Shown: positions 33,526 to 43,212 of the stretch, one piece after another
Numbering within the stretch: the stretch's first letter is position 1
Layout of the letters: each line of letters begins with the position of its first letter
Source of the DNA: Lycorma delicatula
Taxonomy: Eukaryota; Arthropoda; Insecta; Hemiptera; Fulgoridae
NCBI RefSeq assembly: GCF_047948215.1
Contig: NC_134456.1
Location: forward strand, 68,536,029-68,600,028
Direction: 5' to 3'
Length of the DNA stretch: 64,000 nucleotides
Made by a program: the position numbers and the translations under genes
Notes under the pieces: model-generated
What the model was told of the DNA's origin: nothing
The model's input: the letters and a program-made list of their open reading frames with translations, nothing else
Databases searched by the model: none

Positions 33526-34609
33526 GTGGCGGCCCCCCTATGCTTATCGTCATATCCGCTCAAGTTTTTACTTTCGACAATTGTCTCTTTAATGTTTATT
33601 GTTTTACCTTCAACCGATTCGTCTGAAACGTTTTCAGTAGTTTTTATAATCTGCTACAGAAATTTGTAAAAATAATTTTCAGAACTTATTATTAAAAAAA
33701 ACTTTCAGCATCTGCATTTCTTTACTTATTTTTTAATTTCCTATTTACCAATTTTTTGTTAGTTAAATCATTAAACAATGTTCTTGGAAATCTATCTTTT
33801 ATTTACATCAATTTAGTGATATTTTTAATCGCCTTTTTTTCTTTAAATTTGCTTTAGATTTTTGTAAATTAATGCCCGAACAACCTTGTATGTATAATTT
33901 TTTTTTTTTTTTTACTTATAATTTTTTACTTAAAACTAGAATGTAATATAGTTGCTTTATTCATTTTTTGTAAATTTTAATTTTTTTTTTCTTTTTCACC
34001 AAGTAGTTTCTTTTTCACTTGTAGTGTTCTAAAACATCTTATTATCAACTTCTGATACGTTTTTCTCTTCACTAGCCGTTGTCTATACCTCAGTAATTGT
34101 CTTATGTACAAGAACATTACATGTCTCTATTAGATTGAGTGTTTTAGTTCTACCTAATCGTTAACTTACTATCAATAATAATATTATTTACAATATAACA
34201 ATAGTTTTAATTCTTTTAGTAGTAAAAACGTTAAATCCTTTTCTCATTATTTAGCTACAATAAATAACTTAAGAATTTTTTCTAAAACTATATCAATTTT
34301 TTCCATGAATTGTTATTTTTGTTATTTTTTTTTTTTTTTGTTTTTTTGCATTCTTCAAATATTTGTTTATTTTTTTAATTTAATCTTTATGGATTTATAA
34401 TTTTTCATTCAATTAATATCTTTTTCTCAAGTTCTACATTTTTCTTGTAAACTTTTTGTCTATATATTTTGTACTTTCAGAAACAATTGTAAATTATTAA
34501 ATTAGTCCTTAACTTTTAACTGTTGTTAATTATTCATTATTTTATTATTGTCAGTATTTATTTATTTATTTTTTTAATATAAAATTCTGTATCGATTATT
34601 TTTCTATTC
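33526..34609. other. T-rich DNA without a recognisable gene
   Basis: Long T runs on the plus strand (for example 33899-33913 and 34327-34340). No domain or repeat recognised. Confidence 0.55.
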
Positions 34610-35110
34610 GATTTGTAAATCTAGCGAGTATTTATATGAAGTTTACTTCAGAAATGAATGCGTAATTAAGTTGCAAACAGACCTCCTGCAGCCAAAGAAT
34701 CAATCTGAACGCATGACTGAATGTGCTTACTGAAATGATTATCGATTTACCCTCTCGAAATGAAAATGGATTTGTGATTGAATGAGCAAAGAATCACTAA
34801 GTCGTGTATAATAAGTAAAACATTGGTGGGTGAGGGAAAGCGAGCAAATGCAGTACGTTAAGGAAAGTTGAATCGGTGTACGGTGTGTTAGCAAAATGAT
34901 GGTGCGGGAGGGAAAATGGATTGAGGGACATATTTGTTACTGTAAATTAGCATATGAGTGTCTAATTGAATCGAAAGTGACTGCAGTTAAATGTAAGCCG
35001 GTTTGATGGAAAAGGGGAGCGGGCTAAAATAGAAGGGTATATTGTAAGAGGGTTAACACAGAAGAGTAAATCGCTGCTGACATCTGCCAGTCTGACGGGC
35101 TAGAAACAAC
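34610..35110. other. Complex, purine-skewed unique block; possible regulatory or transcribed non-coding DNA
   Basis: In contrast to its T-rich flanks, this 500-bp block has few homopolymers, a purine-rich plus strand (GGTGGGTGAGGGAAAGCGAG, GGTGCGGGAGGGAAAATGG) and motifs such as GATTATCGATTTAC. No long open frame and no similarity to other repeats in the window. The complexity suggests unique functional DNA, but conservation cannot be judged here. Confidence 0.3.
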
Positions 35111-35606
35111 TATCATACTTTGTTTACCAAATTAATATTGTTTATTCTAAAAATGCCTTTCATTTATTTCAATTTGACGATTTAAAAAAAAAAATTAACA
35201 ACAGGCTTCGAATTTTATTTTTTTAAATGTTAAATTTAAATTTTATTTGTAAACAATAAAACCATTTGATATAAGGTTGAGATAAAAAACCTAGTAGAAT
35301 ATAAAATTCTTTTTTTTTTATTTCCATATGCACTCTAATAACAATGTTTAAACATTTAAGTTAGTTTTTATAGTCTTGTGTCGAACGTTTATGAGATTTT
35401 GCTGTTAACTGATTCCCAGGTACCACATAGAGTTAGTAAAATTGCAATAAAATCTGATTGCTAATCACTATATGTTTAATGGATTTTAAACTGCCTCTTT
35501 TAGCATAATATAAAGGCTATCACAACACATATCATCCAGCCAAAACATTATTTTGCCTAGAATGTGTATAGCATAGTTGGAGTAACTGAGTACTCTTATG
35601 GAAACA

Positions 35607-35649
<43 letters not shown>

Positions 35650-35652
35650 TAT

Positions 35653-35698
<46 letters not shown>

Positions 35699-36131
35699 TC
35701 CTCTTGTTAAACATATTTCTCTATTAGTTGTTTTGAGCTTTTTTAAGGGCAGTTTTATTTACATCTGACTGTAATCAGCAATGATGCTATCTAATAAGAT
35801 CTAGAAAACTGTTTATAACGAAATGAAAACCAAAAATATTTACTTAGATGTATTTTAGAATATAGAATAATACATTAGTCAAACCAATTTAACAGATGTA
35901 AAATAAAGGAGATTCTCAATTCAACTCTTGCGTATATATTTTTCAGAACTTTGTAAATTCTAGCATTTGTAAACAGTATCGGATTAAGATTTTAATTTTT
36001 AATTAAAAAATATTAATTAGAAAAAACGAATTTGTATTTATAGAAATAAAAAGTGATGAAACTATAATAAAATCACTTTAATTGTAAAATTATTACCTGA
36101 ATTTTTTTCTAATACTCTAAAATTATAAATT
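35111..36131. other. AT-rich DNA flanking a TA microsatellite
   Basis: Nothing recognised besides the microsatellite at 35608-35696; the apparent minus-strand open frame across it is repeat-encoded Tyr-Ile. Confidence 0.6.
35608..35696. repeat. (TA)n microsatellite
   Basis: About 89 bp of TA repeat with two GATA interruptions (35647-35655). Confidence 0.95.
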
Positions 36132-36782
36132 TTTTCTCCGCCATCGGAGCTGAATCCGCAACTAAACATAAACTCGGCTCCGAGGGGTGCCATAGACTCT
36201 AACTACCTCGTAGAGAACAAAGTTCCCGACAGATAGCCGGGGTTCGGACTTTTAGGCGCCATACCTCTAATGAGGAGACCCCAAAGAATGTTCTCCACCG
36301 CGACTCAGTCTATATGCCTTAACTCGAATGGGGAACCCTGAAAAGAATCCCCCATTTTTTGGATTTTTTGTTTTTTACCTTCCAGGACCGGATCCTGCAG
36401 TTAAGTATTACACAGCCTAGTGTCCTTTACTCTAACGGGCCACCACGTCTCGGCCCGCCGGTCGGATCTTACTTTGCACCCGCCTGAAACTCCCAGAGTA
36501 AGATCCACAAGGCCCGGCTATGCCGTCCTTGGGTCTCCACTCCGGGAGCCGGGACTCGGTCTTTATGCCAATGCCTCTAAAAGGGACACCCCGAGTGAGG
36601 CATCCCCGCCGGGACTCTGACTTTTTCGCTCGGGGGGGCGAGAGACCCATGCCTCATCGCTACCGCCCACTCGTGCATGCACGTGCAAACGGCAGCTCCG
36701 CAGAAGGCTTTCCCTCTTCCCCGAGCCCTCCCGATCCTTCTCTTGAAGAACCCACCCTCGTCACGACCCGGCGATGGTATCA

Positions 36783-36946
36783 AAAATCTTGGGGCTCCGC
36801 AAGATGGTGGCGATGATGTTCTCCACGCTGAGCGGTCCGGTAATTGCCGAGCAAGCTAGGCGGTATCCATCCCTCTGAGGGAACCAGAACACCTAGTGTT
36901 CTGGGATATCCGGGTCGCCGCAGTAAGGGCAGTAGGGGTCATCCGC
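36783..36946 (-). pseudogene. ORF2 C-terminal fragment, R1-like LINE
   Basis: Reading leftwards from 36946: DDPYCPYCGDPDIPEH, then a TAG stop, then VFWFPQRDGYRLA, later GPLSVENIIATILRSP. R1-type ORF2 proteins end in a C-x2-C ... H ... C finger of this pattern with the PEH-VF core, followed by a GPLSVEN-type segment. Here the final Cys of the finger is replaced (FWFP where a Cys-Pro is usual) and the stop interrupts it. Only about 55 codons of the usual 1000-residue ORF2 remain; endonuclease and RT are absent. Confidence 0.7.
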
Positions 36947-36982
36947 CCTCCTCCTACCTCAGAGGTAGGCGCGGATGACCCC
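36935..36982. repeat. Two-part perfect palindrome at the LINE truncation point
   Basis: Outer arms GGGGTCATCCGC (36935-36946) and GCGGATGACCCC (36971-36982) enclose a second pair, CCTACCTC (36953-36960) and GAGGTAGG (36962-36969). The element sequence stops within a few bases of it, suggesting the right arm arose by snap-back copying when the 5' end was formed. Confidence 0.9.
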
Positions 36983-36985
36983 ATG

Positions 36986-38444
36986 GCTGGTATAAGATCT
37001 ATTTTTTTGATATTAGGCCAATTAAAGATCACGATTTACGTAATCAATTTATTCTTCTTTTTCTTTTTGAAAATGTTTTCATTCTCTGCCTTGCTTTTCT
37101 CATCTTTATTTTTATTTTATTATTATAATTAAAATTTTTTTTTTAGTTTAAGTTGGAATAATAATTTTTGTCGCTAACTAAAGCTTGTCAAATAAAAATT
37201 GTTGATTTTTAGCAAGAAGCTTACGAAAGAATCTAATTTTTCTTTCAGTTTTATTTATTTACGTTGTAAGTGAATTAATATTTTTAATAATAGTTTCACA
37301 TTTTTTAAGTTAAATTGTTATTTTATTTATTCCGCAGTGAATTGATGAAAGGTTTTGTAATTTTTTTTTGTTAGTCATATTAAAAACCTTAGATTTTAGT
37401 TCAATAAATTGATGATTATCTGGCTTAGTATTGATTGCTTAGAACTGGTAAAATAGGTTTATTATTAAAATAATGGTTGTTTATAGTACCTGATTAGTTT
37501 TAAAAGATAATACTATAAAAATGGAACAAATGATTGATGATGTGTTTTCAGTATTCTATTCTTGATAGCTATACTTTCTCTCTTTCGCTTAGTTTTGATA
37601 TTTTTTCACTCTTTTACTATTGTTCACGAAGTGAAAAAGATTCTAAAAACTTTTCTGTTCTCGGTTTCCTTTTTTTTACCTTTACGTTATGTCATTTAAT
37701 CCTCTTTTCTTACTTCTATCTAATCTATCTCCATTATTTGAAAAGCGTTTTTTGGCATTTCTTTTCTCTTATCATTTTCAGATATATATTTAAAATGTAT
37801 ATATATATATAAAATACAATATTTACTTTTAATTTCTCAGCTATTTCCAAACTGTTCAAATTTTACCTAAGGTTGTTAAATATTTAATTATTTGAAAAAT
37901 AAATAATTTAAAAATTATAATAAAGTTTTTTATGTATGCCTTTTTGGTATAAAAAAACAATAATACTTTTACTGAGCTAATCCACTTCAAAATTCAAACT
38001 CAAAAAACTTTTGTTTTGTTCTTTTGTAACAGAATACATATTTACAAATGAGTAAGACAAGAAAGCCCGGTATTTTTATGTACTTCTAAACTCCTTTAAT
38101 TATGTAACAGAGCTAAAGAATTCGGTTATTTATCTTTTACTTTTCTTATGAAACAGTTCTACTTGAAACCATGAAAATTTGATAATTCATTGTCATGTAA
38201 ATTTGTATCCTATGTTAGTGAGGGAAGACTACCTAAATAACAAATCAAAGCTCAGACGGAAGTTGTGTCCGGTGCTATAATATTTTACAGGTTTGAAAAT
38301 TTTGATAGATATTTTTAAGTTTTCTTTCTTTACTCACTGACTATAATATCGTGGTCAAGACAATTTCGATCATGTGGGGATACAAATAAAATGCAAAGCA
38401 ATCGAATAAAACAGTTTAAAATTGTTATGCAACAAAAGGGATCC
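36986..38444. other. T-rich DNA without a recognisable gene
   Basis: The open stretches 36896-37132 and 37534-37812 are Phe/Leu/Ser/Tyr-rich from T-rich DNA, without domains. Nothing else recognised. Confidence 0.55.
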
Positions 38445-38482
38445 TTAGTGCATAATTTTTTTTCGAAAAAATTATGCACTAA
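38445..38482. repeat. 17-bp perfect inverted repeat, short TTCG-type loop
   Basis: TTAGTGCATAATTTTTT (38445-38461) pairs with its exact complement at 38466-38482; the loop contains TTCG. Confidence 0.95.
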
Positions 38483-38700
38483 AGATGTAAAGTTAAACAT
38501 TTTTGAACACTTATATAAATTCATTAAAAAAAATTAAAATGTTATTAAAATAGGAAAAAAATGTTCGTAGTTGCCAGAACCTCCCTGAAAGATAAAAAAA
38601 TTCCGTAGTCTTTTTAGTTGATAATTCGAAATAGCTTTATGTTCCAGTAACCTATTAACATCATGTTTCCTCCTTTCATCAAAACTAGCCACGGAGATTT

Positions 38701-38790
38701 GCCGAACTCGGTGGCGATTGGTAGCGTCTCGGCTTTTCACCCAAAGGCGCCGGGTTCGAATTCCGGTTAGACATGGTATGTTTCAAAAGT
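38701..38790 (+). mobile_element. tRNA-derived SINE head, family A (truncated)
   Basis: GCCGAACTCGGTGGCGATTG, GGTAGCGTCTCGGC and the B box CGGGTTCGAATTCCGG, then ACATGGTATG. The shared 3' tail is absent; a 13-bp hairpin follows at 38802. Confidence 0.75.
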
Positions 38791-38801
38791 ATAAAATTTC
38801 C

Positions 38802-38831
38802 ATTTTTCATATTCCCACGAATATGAAAAAT
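38802..38831. repeat. 13-bp perfect inverted repeat, 4-nt loop
   Basis: ATTTTTCATATTC (38802-38814), CCAC, GAATATGAAAAAT (38819-38831). It lies just after the SINE head. Confidence 0.95.
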
Positions 38832-40154
38832 AGTATTGAAATAATTCATCGGGAAAACTTTCTACCTATTTTACTCCCCGTGGTTGGGATTTATTTTAAA
38901 ATATTACTTTTTGAACGGAATTATCTATTTAAGTTGATTTATGATCATTAATCTTAATCGAAATAGTTTTACTGTATCCGAAATACTGTTAAGAATTTTC
39001 TTGTCGCTATATATTCATAATAACAGGAAATTACATAAAAATTTAGTGGAAGATTCGTAAAAGTTAGGTCATTGAAGAAGACTTAAAATTTGTTGATATA
39101 TTAATTAGTACACAAGCAATACTTCAAATTATATAATTTATACGAATTATCTCGGAATTTACTAATAACTGTGCTACCAGACGCCTTGATTTCTTTTCAC
39201 AAATTTATTTTTAATAAATACTATTATACTTCTCACAATATATTTTTTAGCGGCAATTCGTGATGAGTGTTAAAAAATTGGAAACAATTATTTTATGAAT
39301 AAGTAAACAATGTACGTAATTAAAGAATGTAATTTGATATATATTTTTGTTTTTATTTTTTCAGTTATATTAATTTTAAGTTTTTTTTATAGTAAGGTTT
39401 TACGTATATATTGAAGGGATTATTTACTAGGCACGAATAAATAATATAAACTTGAGAATTAACAGAATTATGCCGGGACTATTTGGAGTCAGATTTTAGT
39501 AAACAAAAAATATTTTTATGTTAAGATGTAAAAAAAAAAGCTTAATCGATTTTATGTTGACCTCCTTAGTGAAATGGTAGCATCTGTACTTTTATTACTT
39601 TAGGTAGTGGATTTGAATCCAGGACAGATTTGTTATTTTCTAAACATTAAACGTTCATTTCATCACCAAAAAAAAAGTGACCATAATTGGCGGCTATTAG
39701 CCTGTTATGTTTACCAGTACAAATTAATAAATACTTTTGCCAGCTTAATTATTTTCAGATTATGAGTTTTTCTCTTTTTTTTACCCAAATTTCATTTTTT
39801 TATCTTTGAATTTTAGTCCGTAAGTTTTTTTATATAATCTATTTTTAAATTAGTTTTTTACCGTAATTAAATGCTGTTTGGATTAATTTTCTCCTTTGTG
39901 TTCTCTCAGTTGATTAGACAGTGTATTCCTCTCGTCAGAACTTTCTATCCCCTAGTTTCACTAGAAAAAGGGTTGATGAATACTGAAACTTTAATGTCTA
40001 CTGTCATTCACCAGTTCGACCGCACATCTGTCAATATTTTATCAGGAGTCATCCTTTTGCATCCTGAACACTGAACAGGATGCTCTACCCATTCCACAAC
40101 TAATGAAAAACTGTGTGAAGTTGGAGTGGATACAGGAATTTTAAATTCCCTTCC

Positions 40155-40155
<1 letters not shown>
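38832..40155. other. AT-rich DNA around a degraded SINE
   Basis: No gene. The open stretch 39871-40074 (MLFGLIFSFVFSQLIRQ...) has no recognisable domain; see the rejected list for its minus-strand reading. Confidence 0.5.
39558..39655 (+). mobile_element. Degraded tRNA-derived SINE, family A-like
   Basis: GACCTCCTTAGTGAAATGGT AGCATCTG resembles the family A head with an A box. GTGGATTTGAATCCAGGACA is a diverged B box. The sequence between and after is much altered and no tail is seen. Confidence 0.55.

Positions 40156-40187
<32 letters not shown>
40156..40187. repeat. Uninterrupted T run (32 bp)
   Basis: 32 consecutive T. It could be the poly(A) tail of a minus-strand retrotransposed copy, but the adjoining DNA to the right is AT-rich with no recognisable element. 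Confidence 0.9.
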
Positions 40188-40188
<1 letters not shown>

Positions 40189-42647
40189 TAGTATAGTTAA
40201 CAAAGTTTTAATAAATTTAAATGGTTTGAATGAAGTAGGAGTTTTATATCACACAAATCACATACATCTGTTAATTAATAATACAAAATATTACACGGGA
40301 CGATAATACAAATTATTTTCAGTTATAACTTTAATGGATTTTTCTCTAATAAGTTTTGAAAAAAAAATCTTAAAATTTTGTCTATAAGAAACAAGTTTTT
40401 ATTGTTCTTTTTTCACAGTTTGGTTGTTCCTAAGTATACTTTGCTTAAAAATAAATTTTATTTCTAAACAAAGAAATAAATTTATTTGCTAGAAATTAAT
40501 TTTTTAATATTCATTCTCCATAATCAAAAAAAAGAATTGTGTCTTATAGGGTAATTCTTTTACTCTTTGCCAGTTTTTACAGTTCATTTTCTTATTTAGA
40601 TATTTTTTGAATTGCGTCTTCATTTATCTAAGTTTCATTATCTACATTCACATCTACTTTATTTATACAAAAAAAGAAGATAATTCTGAATTATTTATAA
40701 TCTTACATAGCCATTCTGTATGTGTGAGTAAATGTATTCTACCATTTAGAAAATAATTTTTACATTTTAATCTTTTTTAATGCCTATAGTAATAACTCTA
40801 CATCACATTAAAGTAAAATCAGATTATCAATGTTCCCCAATCATTATTTCTAAAATAGCAGCGTATAATTTTAATAGTAAAAATTGATTTCATATATAGT
40901 TTTCTGTAAATTATTTTCAATTATAAAGCAAATAATTAGATACATAAAGCATATAATTCTACAGAAAATTAAAAATATTGAAGTTTGATCAAATCTAAAT
41001 GAACAGTTCTTGAGAAATTAAAAAACAAAAAAGTAAATAGAGCTGTAGCAGTAATTTGTGAAATTAGTAGCTTCTGCATTAGGAGTAGAATATTTTTCTT
41101 GATAAAAATTAAGTTTTTATTGGTAGGTCTGGCCGTTTTAATTGTTTCAACATAAATTTAAATATTAGTACAAAATTAAACTGTTTTTTTTTCTGTTTTC
41201 TTTGTCTTTATTTTATGGATATGAAATATTTTGTGTATTTTCGCCTTCAGTATAACTCTACCTATTGGTAAAATAATTTTAAACAGCCCCATAGAGAACC
41301 TGTAAAATTTCCAAGCGTTACGAAATGGGCATTACTCATTCACATTAAAATAAAATCAATTGAAAAGAATACTCATTCTGGAAAAATATACCTGTAGTAT
41401 ACAATTTTTAGGAAAGATAGTCCCTAATTAAGCCAGTTATTATTATTAACGCGATAAGGTAAAAAAAAATCAATTTAACTTTTCTTAAACTATTTATGAA
41501 CAAAAGCCAAAATTAAAGTTTATTTATAAAATTTGGGAACATTGAAAAACTTTTTTGATAAAAATTAATTCAATAAAATAATAAATAATTTAAAAACATA
41601 ATTGAAAAAACTTTTAAAGTCGTAGTTTATAGTTAAAATAGAACATTATTCATTTTGATGATATCTAAATTTTAATTAAAATTGTAAAATATTTATCATA
41701 TAGGGACAGAAATGAAATTTATCAGAATTATGGAAATTTTAAGACAGGCAGTAAATATTGTTTTTAGCTTCTTGAAAATGTATTTTTCTACGAGACTTTT
41801 CTCTTTTTGTTGGAAATATGCGTAGCCTCATCTATATTTGAATTCACACTAGACGTCGGTTCTTTAGGAAATTGTGTCAGTGAATACGACAAATGACAAA
41901 AATTGCATTTCAGAAAGATGTCTAAGCGAAGTTATTTCAAGAATTGTACGGTCGTCCCTCGGCGTACACTTCATGTTACTTTACTCGTCAACTTTCCAGA
42001 CATTTGTACTTTTTACCTTAAAGGAATAAGACGTATGCTTCACTTTTTTTTATTTATTTATTTTTTAAACAAATATGTATGAAATGTATAAATATTTAAA
42101 TAAATTGTAAATGTGACAGTTAATATGTAAATATCATATATCCAATATTTTTTGAGTTATTTTCTACCACATCAATACAAAGTTTAGCGCTGTCATTAAT
42201 CTTTGAAGTTTATTTATTTAAATATCGTTCACTCTGTTGTAATGTGTTGTATTACAAGTATTATATTTGTTGTAACACATTGCATTACAAGTAATGCATT
42301 ACTCTGAATATTATTATTGATTAACAAGTAATCGTAAATCATAAATATGCGTATTTACACAATCTTCTTAAAAATAAAATGTTAATTTAATTTTTACCAT
42401 AATATAATTTACTATAACTGATAACAAATTTCTTCGTTTTAGTTCACACTACGTTTAATCTAAATTTCCCTTAAAAGTAAGTATTAAAGGTTTATAATAT
42501 TACCGAAGGTAATCCTTCTACGAGTAAAGGACGCACTTAGAATATGATTGAAAAGTGGATTAAATTTGAATTTTATCGCTTCACTTATTTACAGATGTTA
42601 TGACTTGATTACTCCACAAATAATAAAAATGACCCCTCTCACAAGCA
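40188..42647. other. AT-rich DNA without a recognisable gene
   Basis: No domains or repeat families. A weak palindromic patch with repeated TTACAAGTA and TGTAA units lies near 42236-42305. Confidence 0.55.
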
Positions 42648-42687
42648 CTCTCTCTCTCACAAACACACACACACACACACACACACA
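42648..42687. repeat. (CT)n/(AC)n compound microsatellite
   Basis: A CTCTCTCTCTC tract followed by ACACAC to 42687. A TA tract follows at 42853-42874. Confidence 0.9.
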
Positions 42688-42908
42688 TAACGTGACTAAC
42701 ACGTTTCCGCTGTATAGTAACTATTTTTGCAATCGTGTTACAAAACATCAGTTTAGAAGAAATCTCAGCATTTGCTTTTACACTAAAATATTTCTCTCTT
42801 CTTTTACTCATGGTGGTATATTAATTTAAATCTTTTGTAGAACAATGATTGTGTGTATATATATATATATATATACAAACTCAAGATTCCCACCACTGGG
42901 GCCTATAT

Positions 42909-43212
42909 GGCAGCTAAATTCATTATTTCAGTTGAAATCGCGTGTTTTTATTGAATTTTTGGGTAGAAAATAGTATTTTAAGACTATTTTAGTTGTGGTA
43001 TTTTTCTATAAACGCAGCCGTTAGGGAGCTGCGGGCTGACAATTTTCCACTTGAAAAAATGAACTTTGCCGCCATATATGATTTTACAATTGTCAGCCTG
43101 TATCTCCGTAACGGTAGCCGTTTAGTGAAAAGTACCCAAGAATAAAAATGTGTGGGAATAACATTTTCTATTCAAAAATGCGATAAAAATTGAAATAATG
43201 AAGTTAGCCGCC
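42909..43212. mobile_element. Foldback (hairpin) element, ~135-bp arms
   Basis: The left arm 42909-43044 and right arm 43088-43212 are imperfect reverse complements almost from end to end. Blocks include GGCAGCTAAATTCATTATTT with GGCGGCTAACTTCATTATTT, GTAGAAAATA with ATAGAAAATG, and the innermost GGCTGACAATT (43034-43044) with AATTGTCAGCC (43088-43098). The loop is only 43 nt. There is no coding content and the TA microsatellite lies just to the left. As RNA from either strand it would form a long hairpin. Confidence 0.8.

Larger units (their letters stand above)
36132..36985 (-). mobile_element. 5'-truncated 3' end of an R1-like non-LTR retrotransposon
   Basis: A sharply GC-rich island in AT-rich DNA. 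On the minus strand it begins (right) with the C-terminal zinc-finger region of ORF2 (36946-36783), followed by a long 3' UTR to about 36132. The UTR contains three related blocks ending in a CCCGGC-type core (AAAAGTCAGAGTCCCGGC about 36626-36609, TAAAGACCGAGTCCCGGC about 36566-36549, AAAAGTCCGAACCCCGGC about 36252-36235), so it is internally repetitive. An A-rich stretch at the left edge fits a decayed poly(A). No clear target-site duplication. A strong palindrome sits at the truncated 5' end. Confidence 0.7.

Noticed and set aside
35532..35714. Open frame rich in Tyr-Ile
   Set aside because: Pure translation of the TA microsatellite.
36420..36816. Several overlapping open frames on both strands in the GC-rich island
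   Set aside because: They arise because GC-rich DNA has few stops. The only coding match is the R1-like ORF2 end at 36946-36783 on the minus strand; the rest lies in its 3' UTR.
39880..40110. Minus-strand reading with a C-x2-C-type motif (HPVQCSGCKR), reminiscent of a ZZ-type zinc finger
   Set aside because: The resemblance covers only about ten residues, the frame closes soon after, and nothing that should follow in such a domain is present.
40156..40187. Poly(T) as the tail of a minus-strand retrocopy
   Set aside because: The adjoining sequence at 40188 onward shows no retroelement or gene-like body, so replication slippage is as likely.
42236..42305. Palindromic TGTAATG/CATTACA patch
   Set aside because: Pairing is patchy and the units are short; not distinguishable from simple AT-rich repetition.
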